DNA of 64,000 nucleotides from Fallopia convolvulus (Eukaryota; Streptophyta; Magnoliopsida; Caryophyllales; Polygonaceae): assembly GCA_964016875.1 (NCBI GenBank), contig OZ024718.1:7879001-7943000 (forward strand). The letters run 5' to 3'. Under the pieces are notes generated by a model. That model was not told where the DNA came from. It was given only the letters and a program-made list of their open reading frames with translations, and did no database searches. The translations under genes and the position numbers were made by a program. Positions 57,982 through 64,000 of this stretch are shown one piece after another; the stretch's first letter is position 1, and the number at the start of each line of letters is the position of its first letter.

Positions 57982-60900
57982 TTGATGCAACCAAAACTAA
58001 CCCGCAAGTAAACGGGGTCAATCGTAGTACCTCAAGTGTCGATCCCACAAGGACCAATGTAATACCAATTGTAACTCTACTAGTAATTAGGTCAAAATAT
58101 AAAGAATATGGAAAATCTATATCTAAGATAACAAGTAATAATGCAAATAAAGGGATAAAATATATGGGATCGATGTGTCTAAGGTTAAGGATCACCACAA
58201 CGATGTTTAAATAAATAAAATTATACTCTGCCTGAATTTATTTCCAATTATTTGAAGGTAGTTATCTAAGGTAATCACTAAGTCCTTTCGAACGATAGCA
58301 ACGTGCCTAAACACAACTAGGGCTGTAATCGAACCGAACCGAGCCGAGTTTTGAAATGCTCAGGCTCGGCTCGGTCATTCAAAGCCCTGTTCGGGCTCGA
58401 GCTCGAGCTCGGTTCAAGCCCAAATTTTTGTTCGAGCTCGGTTCGTTTAAGGCTCGTCGAGTTCGAGCTCGGCTCGTGAGCCCGCTCGTTTATCTTGTTT
58501 ACGAGCACAAGCTCGTCGAACCTGCTCGTTTATATTGTTTATGAGCACAAGCTTGCTCGTTTAGTTCGTTTGCGAACAAATCAAACCTGCTCAAATTAAT
58601 GCATAAAATCTGCTCAACTTAATGTATAAAACCTGCAAACCTGCTCAAATTTCATTTAGAAACTCAGAAACTTAACACAATCAACATATAAGAAACATAC
58701 AATACCAATACAAATGTCTTGCAAACATCAAATTTGCTCAAATATCTTGCAAACCTGCTCAACCCCGTCTAAAGTCTTTGATACAAAACATGGAACAAAT
58801 ATTACCAACACAAACTACAAAATGTCTTGAAAAACATAACACAAACAACAATTTATTTGATCCTACAAATCTTCAAGCCTTGAGAGGATATTCAAATCTT
58901 GTAACTTCTTCTTTCTTCACATTCTACAAAAGAATTAAAACATATGATCACACGCATTATATATGAATATTCAATAGACAAGTAATGAAATAAACAAAGA
59001 CATTATTAACTCTTTATCTCCTTGCATTCCATAGAGAGCTCCAATGCTCACGAGTAAAGTTTTGGAGAGGATTTTCAATAACCAGTAAACTAGTAAAGAA
59101 ACCCAATCAGAAATAACCAATTAATGCAAAGAAGCCAGACTTGCAAGTCATGTTTTTTTGATTCATACGTGTATATTTCAACAACCAGTAAAGTTTTTTT
59201 TTGTTGAAGTCAACATTCAGAAATAATCACAAATTAACAAAAAATCAGCAATATATCATTTTCATAATCATTTTGCATTATCAACGTCTAACATAGCATT
59301 ATCAACATCTCAGAAGATGCATTACAGATATAATAAGAACTTGAGCACACAAATTCAACAGAACCTGGTCTTGGAGAGGATTGATGAGTAGGAAAAGCAA
59401 GAAAGATATGAGCGCTGGAACTCCTAGAAGAGATCTGAGAGCATCAAATACAAGGGATAGATAGGAGATCAGTGTTCTACTACGGCGAGTTGTACAGATC
59501 TAAGACTTTAACCGATTGAGAGGGGAGAGTTGGAGAGAAATCTGACCTTGGCGTTCACCTCCGGCGTTGGAGAGAAGTGATAGCAGAAATCGGACCTCCT
59601 TGGCTCTCCTCTGGCGGCCAAACCAGCACCACGCCACCACAATCAGATCTGAGAACGAAGGAGAGCCGGAGAGAGCTACGAGGACTGGGCGAGAGTCGGG
59701 GAGAGGAGAGATCCGAGAGAAGGGAGTCGGAGAGCGCGTCAGCCGGCGGAGTCCGAGGGAGTCTCTAACAGATCTGAGAGGGACGACCAAAATCGGACGT
59801 CTGACGTTCTCCTCTGGCCACACCAGCACTACAAGTAGATCCGAGAGGAGAGAGAGTCGGAGACGGCAAAGAGAGAGGCGGCCGGCGGGGGTCCTGAGTG
59901 GAGAGCAGTGGACGGAGAGAGTTGCGGCGTAAGGACGAGGAGATGAGAGAGAGTCTCTCTAGGTTTGATTCGTTTGAAGAAAATAGACAGAGGAGGCGGA
60001 AGAACTAATCCACATTTCAGCATTTTAGGGTTTCTTAGAAGTTAGAATAGGATATTGGACGACTTTAAATTGGGCCATCTAATGGGCTATATTTTTGGTT
60101 ATTGACTTTGTATTTTATACATATAATTAAATTTGTTTGTCAACATATCGAATATGTTCATGAACATAAAATCGAACATGTTCACGAATATGTAATCGAG
60201 CTTGTTCATGAACATATAATCGAGCTTGTTCACGAACAAACGAGCCGAATTCTCTTGTGTTCAAGCTCGGTTCATTTATTTTTCGAGCTTGCTCGTGTTC
60301 AGTTCGTTATAAATCGAATCGAACACGAACGGACTTTAACCGAGCCGAACGCCGAATTTCTCGTGAACGGCTCGGTTCGCTTACAGCCCTAAACACAACA
60401 AACATCCGCTTTCGCGACTTGCCAATTGAAAGAGACCATTCAACACTTAAAATTTAAGATTAAACTGAGTCAACATCCGTTTTCCCGACTTGCTAACTCA
60501 AGCCAACCTTAAGGTTTTTATGACAACTATTAATCCACAAGAGAAATCAAAACACTTTCGCAATAAAGAAATCTCAGGTTCAAATCCTAGGGTTCCGACA
60601 AGAAAAAGTATCTTTCAGTCTCAATTTCCGAAAACTTTAATAAGTTCTCATTCACAAAAGTTACTAAGGCATAAAACATCTAGGATTGAATCAAATATAT
60701 TTCAATTCAGACAAAGAACATAAATTTAATTAAATATGTATTGAATGGATCACCAAAACCCTAGAACTAGGAATTTAGTCAAAGAAGACATAATCACAAT
60801 AGATAATCTATCCACCAACAAATACGGAGTATGATTTATGCAAATAAAATAAAAATTAATAAAACTTAATCTCAATAATATAGATAATCTTAATTGAGGG

Positions 60901-61420
60901 GTAAAATCTTGAACAACACAATTCTTCAATACAAGTGCCGGCCGAAATTCTCGTTAAAATTCGGAAGTCTGCAGCTTCAATAAAAAACTAAAGCTAAGAA
61001 TAAAAGTCAAACCTAAACTAAAACTATCTAAGCCCCCTAAAGCTAATCTAATATATATATATTGACGTGGCCTCTAAGCTATTATAATCCTCCAATATAT
61101 TACTCATCTGCTTGCAATTCACATGTGCGGACCTTATTCCACCTATTGGGCTCCAAACAAATAAATGGGCTTTAACAAGCTGGGCCCAAATCCTTGACTT
61201 CATTAATTCCTTCAGCACATATACTCTTTCGAGCCTTGATTGTATTCTTTGAATTTGATCTCTTAATTACCTCCAAAAATAGCTTTAAAATACCTGAAAT
61301 AAAATAAAAAAACAGTGTAGATTTCAAATACATAATAAAACAAAATAAATATAAAATATGCAAAATATGCATGAAAATGATCTAAATTAATATGCAACTA
61401 GACTCCTAAAATATAACTAA
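57982..61420 (-). mobile_element. Probable gypsy-type solo LTR containing a hAT element
   Basis: On the minus strand it begins TTAGTTATATTTTAGGAGTC, the same core as at 8370-8400. It ends in the TTGTGGGATCGACACTTGAG, CCGTTTACTTGCGGGTT and GGTTGCATCAA phrases usual at the end of Tat/Athila-type LTRs. AATAC flanks both sides (57977-57981 and 61421-61425). Without the nested hAT element it is about 1.36 kb. The first bases do not show the usual TG, so the border at 61420 is tentative. Confidence 0.55.
58318..60391. mobile_element. hAT-like element (2074 bp) with 8-bp target duplication
   Basis: Ends TAGGGCTGTAATCGAACCG and TCGCTTACAGCCCTA. The 8-bp AACACAAC is repeated on both sides (58310-58317 and 60392-60399). 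Subterminal regions of about 250 bp are dense in GAGCTCG and GCTCGTT repeats, likely transposase-binding sites. The centre (about 59480-60010) is GC-rich and purine-rich but contains no transposase domain. It is non-autonomous. The element at 13626-15653 is a decayed relative. Confidence 0.85.
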
Positions 61421-62639
61421 AATACTCGCTCTTCCAGCATGGCGAATAAGGACGACGATACTACGGGATCGAACGTCACTTAAGAAAAGTAATGGGGGCA
61501 CACTCAGTGCGAAGGTGCAATCTAAAAGTTACCGACCTGTCAAAAATAATCGTGGGAGGTCCCTTGAAGAAAAGAAGCAGGTGGAAGCTCCAACCAAAGC
61601 TTTGATTGCATTGCCGATCCCGGTCCCATCGAAATCTAGAGAAAGTCGAGACCTCAAAAGAGGTGGCTTCGCTCAAGATCACACAACAACCACTGAATCT
61701 GACCTACGTGTCGAGGACCTATTTCCGCCGAAGAGTAAAGAGGAGCGTGATCAAAAGATGTCGAGAGATTTTAAGACACTGATGCATGATCACTAGTGGG
61801 CAAAAGTAGATCGTTATTGTTTCAAATCTCGATTATTGGAAGTACTAGAAAGATTGGAGAATGGAAGATGGAAGTGGAAGGGCCCATGGGGAATGTGTTG
61901 CGGAAAAGACTAGGAGACAAGAGCAAGAAAGCGAGCTAGTGGGGTCTAAGGAAGAAATCGCCCGTTTGAAGCTAGAAGTGGAAAGGACCCAAGGGGAATG
62001 CGCTGCAGAAAGAGTCGGCCGGGAGACAAGAACAAGAAGGCAAATTGATGAAAACGTGGAAGGAGGTCGGCCGCTTGAAAGTGATTCTCGAAGAGAAGAA
62101 TTGTGCCTCCTTGTGACCAAAAAGCATAGGTTGGAAAGTTACCCCTAACTGCCAAAGCTAGCAAGGACATGAACGGGCAGAAGAAGGGTACGCAATGACT
62201 ATCATGAAACCAGTTATAGGTCAAAACGCGAAACAAGAGAGGAACATGCATCTAGCAGAAGGGCTTCCAAATGCATAAAAAGAAGAAGCGAGTCACACCC
62301 AACAAATTTCCAAGGATACCACCGAATTGACAACCAGTCACGGGAAACACAAAGAAATTATGGAAGTCGAGGACGATCGAAAAACCCCGGACATGACAAA
62401 GAGACAGTTCAGGCTGCCAGGGAAGGCCATCCGCGGGAGGAAGAGGGCGACAATCAAGACATTAAAGTGGCAAGGGGCAAGAGAAGGCGAAGCCAGTCTC
62501 AAGACAAATCGCATTCTTTTCGGAAGCACGACCACAACCGTCGATTTAGCATGGACGAGGAGAGGCAGAGATAAAGATAGCCGAATAGTTTAAAAAATGT
62601 TTCGAGTTTATTTTATCGCTATTGTTTCGTTTGACATTT

Positions 62640-63072
62640 TTTTTTTGATAAGGAAAGGAATTCGATGTACCAGGCATTCCTGGTAGATCGAGAGGCCGAA
62701 ACAATCAGCAATCGGACAGGCCGACAAGAGAGCATAAACACGAAGGACTTCTAACAAGCAATATAGACACCCAAAGGCAATCAGAAGCTAGAAAATAGGA
62801 CAGGATGGGTGAGTCAAGCACAACAGAACGCAACACCGCCGGTACACAGGGAAAATGGGTCATCTCCAACAGGGAGTGCATAATAAACCTCCTCGACGTT
62901 GCCCCCACCTAGATGAGGGATCTTCAGCAATCAAGCTCGACCATGACCTCGACCAGACACGACTCGATCCAAACCAACTCAACTTCAAATCGCCACAAAG
63001 GACCCGCAGGATCAGCTTGAAAGGAGGAGTGATCTATTTGAGAAAAAATCTCCAAAGATCAATTTTTTTTGG
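62640..63072 (-). mobile_element. Non-LTR (LINE-type) 3' end, minus strand
   Basis: A T-run followed by GATAAGG at about 62638-62656 is the complement of a CCTTATC-polyA tail. The following sequence shares the layout and short matches (GAGAGGCCG, GAGGGATCTTCAGCA) with 8736-9130. No reverse transcriptase frame remains. Confidence 0.45.
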
Positions 63073-63329
63073 GTAAAATGGATTGTTACTTGTTTTGATG
63101 TGTTTTTTTTTAAGAAAATAAAACACAATGTTTTTTGGAAATTGATAGTCGGTGAAGACAAAAGACATTCCTTTGTACGCGTAGGCAAACAACTTACCTA
63201 AAAATTCTTCTTACCATTTTTTGTTCGGATGGAAAATAGAGAAGAACATTTTACAATGGACTTCTAATTTCCCTCTTTTTTTTTTTGGTCGAAATTTCCC
63301 TCTTTTTTTAAGTATGCTTTGAATGGGTT

Positions 63330-63430
63330 TATTTGCCAGATTGTTGTAGAGATTTGTTTACCAAAATAAAGGGCAAGTAAAATTGCCAGATTGTTGCAGA
63401 GATTTGTTTACCAAACAAAAGGGCAAATAA
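63330..63430. repeat. Short tandem duplication (about 57 bp, two copies)
   Basis: TTGCCAGATTGTTG with AGAGATTTGTTTACCAAA, then AAAGGGCAA, occurs twice in a row, with a few substitutions. It is not part of a recognised element. Confidence 0.75.
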
Positions 63431-64000
63431 CAATTACACCAAAGATTTGAAGGCCTTAACTCTTAATGGATTGGTTAATATGGGTTGTGCAGTCTACGTG
63501 CTTTTCCAGAAGAACTATATGGAGTATTAGATACTAGTAGTGAAATATTTTTTTATTTTCTTAAAAAGGTAGCGTAGGATAGACACGCCCTTTTTTTCTT
63601 TTTCTTTTTTCCAAGTTTTGTAGCGTATGAACGACGCACACAAACAATGGTGGTGGGAAGGTCGCCGTTTGCATCGGAGTTTTCCATCAAAAAAGGGCGA
63701 TCACCTCCTCCAACATCAGATTTAAGTTTGACAAGTCAAATCCGACCGGAGAAGGGTGCGGTTTCGAGAAAGCCCGTTGACAAGCCAAATCCGATAGATT
63801 TGAGTTTGACAAGCCAAAAGGGGGTTTCCCTAAATTGCTGAAAAGAAGTTGTAGGTTTGATTGTTAATGCATTTTTTCTTTTTGCTTTTTATTCAATCTC
63901 TGAATGGGACGGCGTGTTCCGGCTAGGGCCGTAGATCACCGGCCAAACTAAGAGATAACGTCGGTTGATCCCATCTGGGTAGGTGAGACTGACAGTAAAT
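63431..64000. other. Intergenic DNA at the right edge
   Basis: No gene is supported. A 64-codon plus-strand frame at 63647-63841 repeats DLSLTSQ twice. It follows a T-rich stretch and ends in a stop, with no recognised domain. A gene starting beyond the window cannot be excluded. Confidence 0.35.

Larger units (their letters stand above)
57240..62600 (+). mobile_element. Retroelement gag-like remnant interrupted by a solo LTR
   Basis: On both sides of the solo LTR (57240-57976 and 61426-62600) the DNA is GC-richer, with many short overlapping frames rich in charged residues (such as RRKTLFEGMHKPNHGTK and SKEERDQKMSRDFK). This resembles a decayed gag region. No catalytic domain is seen and no frame is long, so the assignment is weak. 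Confidence 0.3.

Noticed and set aside
59567..59932. 121-aa Arg/Glu/Ser-rich ORF
   Set aside because: Comes from purine-rich DNA inside the hAT-like element, and the opposite strand is equally open.

Overview
The window is nuclear DNA from a flowering plant, most likely a eudicot. Six intron-containing or secreted-protein genes of plant families are recognisable, separated by AT-rich, transposon-filled intergenic DNA. No bacterial, organellar, rRNA or functional tRNA genes were found. Species and order cannot be fixed from the sequence alone.

Genes, left to right: a pectate lyase (357-1892, minus, 3 exons); a STIG1-like cysteine-rich secreted protein (6601-7071, minus, intronless); a YggS/PROSC-type PLP homeostasis protein (15852-18110, plus, 7 exons); a DUF1068/ELMO-like Golgi protein (18866-19841, plus, 3 exons, one of 21 nt); an organellar bacterial-type leucyl-tRNA synthetase (20733-26982, minus, 19 exons, 980 aa); and a KDM3/JMJ25-type JmjC histone demethylase (37939-41911, minus, 12 coding exons, 972 aa, with a probable 5' leader exon near 45347). 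I rebuilt the exon structures by hand from GT-AG (one GC-AG) junctions that keep phase throughout. These genes are not an operon and share no pathway; two act at the cell wall or Golgi pectin level, and the others in organelle translation, cofactor homeostasis and chromatin.

The rest is a layered transposon landscape. 1.9-6.6 kb: a 1042-bp solo LTR and a long-TIR element full of TTTGTTCAT motifs. 7.2-15.8 kb: retroelement remnants, a roughly 210-270-bp tandem repeat, a SINE, and a decayed hAT-like element split by a second copy of the TTTGTTCAT element. 19.8-20.7 kb: a truncated non-LTR element with a 17-bp target duplication. 27-34 kb: a SINE, a gypsy pol remnant with an internal 111-bp duplication, a compact 2.2-kb gag-only LTR retrotransposon with 5-bp duplication and nearly identical 332-bp LTRs, and two nested TIR elements. 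34.7-36.5 kb: Tourist-like MITEs, two of them sharing one TAA, and one whose empty site survives in a neighbouring duplication. 47-50.2 kb: a 3.2-kb TIR element containing degenerate telomere-like repeats. 50.3-56.5 kb: a nest of three TIR elements around an apparently complete 4.6-kb mariner with an intact 520-aa DD39D transposase and a second, convergent small ORF. 56.7-64 kb: a MULE-type MITE, a gag-like remnant interrupted by a solo LTR that itself holds a 2.07-kb hAT element, and a LINE tail.

No clearly new multi-gene biological system was found. The strongest candidates for follow-up are the mariner with its second gene, the TTTGTTCAT elements and the telomere-repeat-bearing TIR element.
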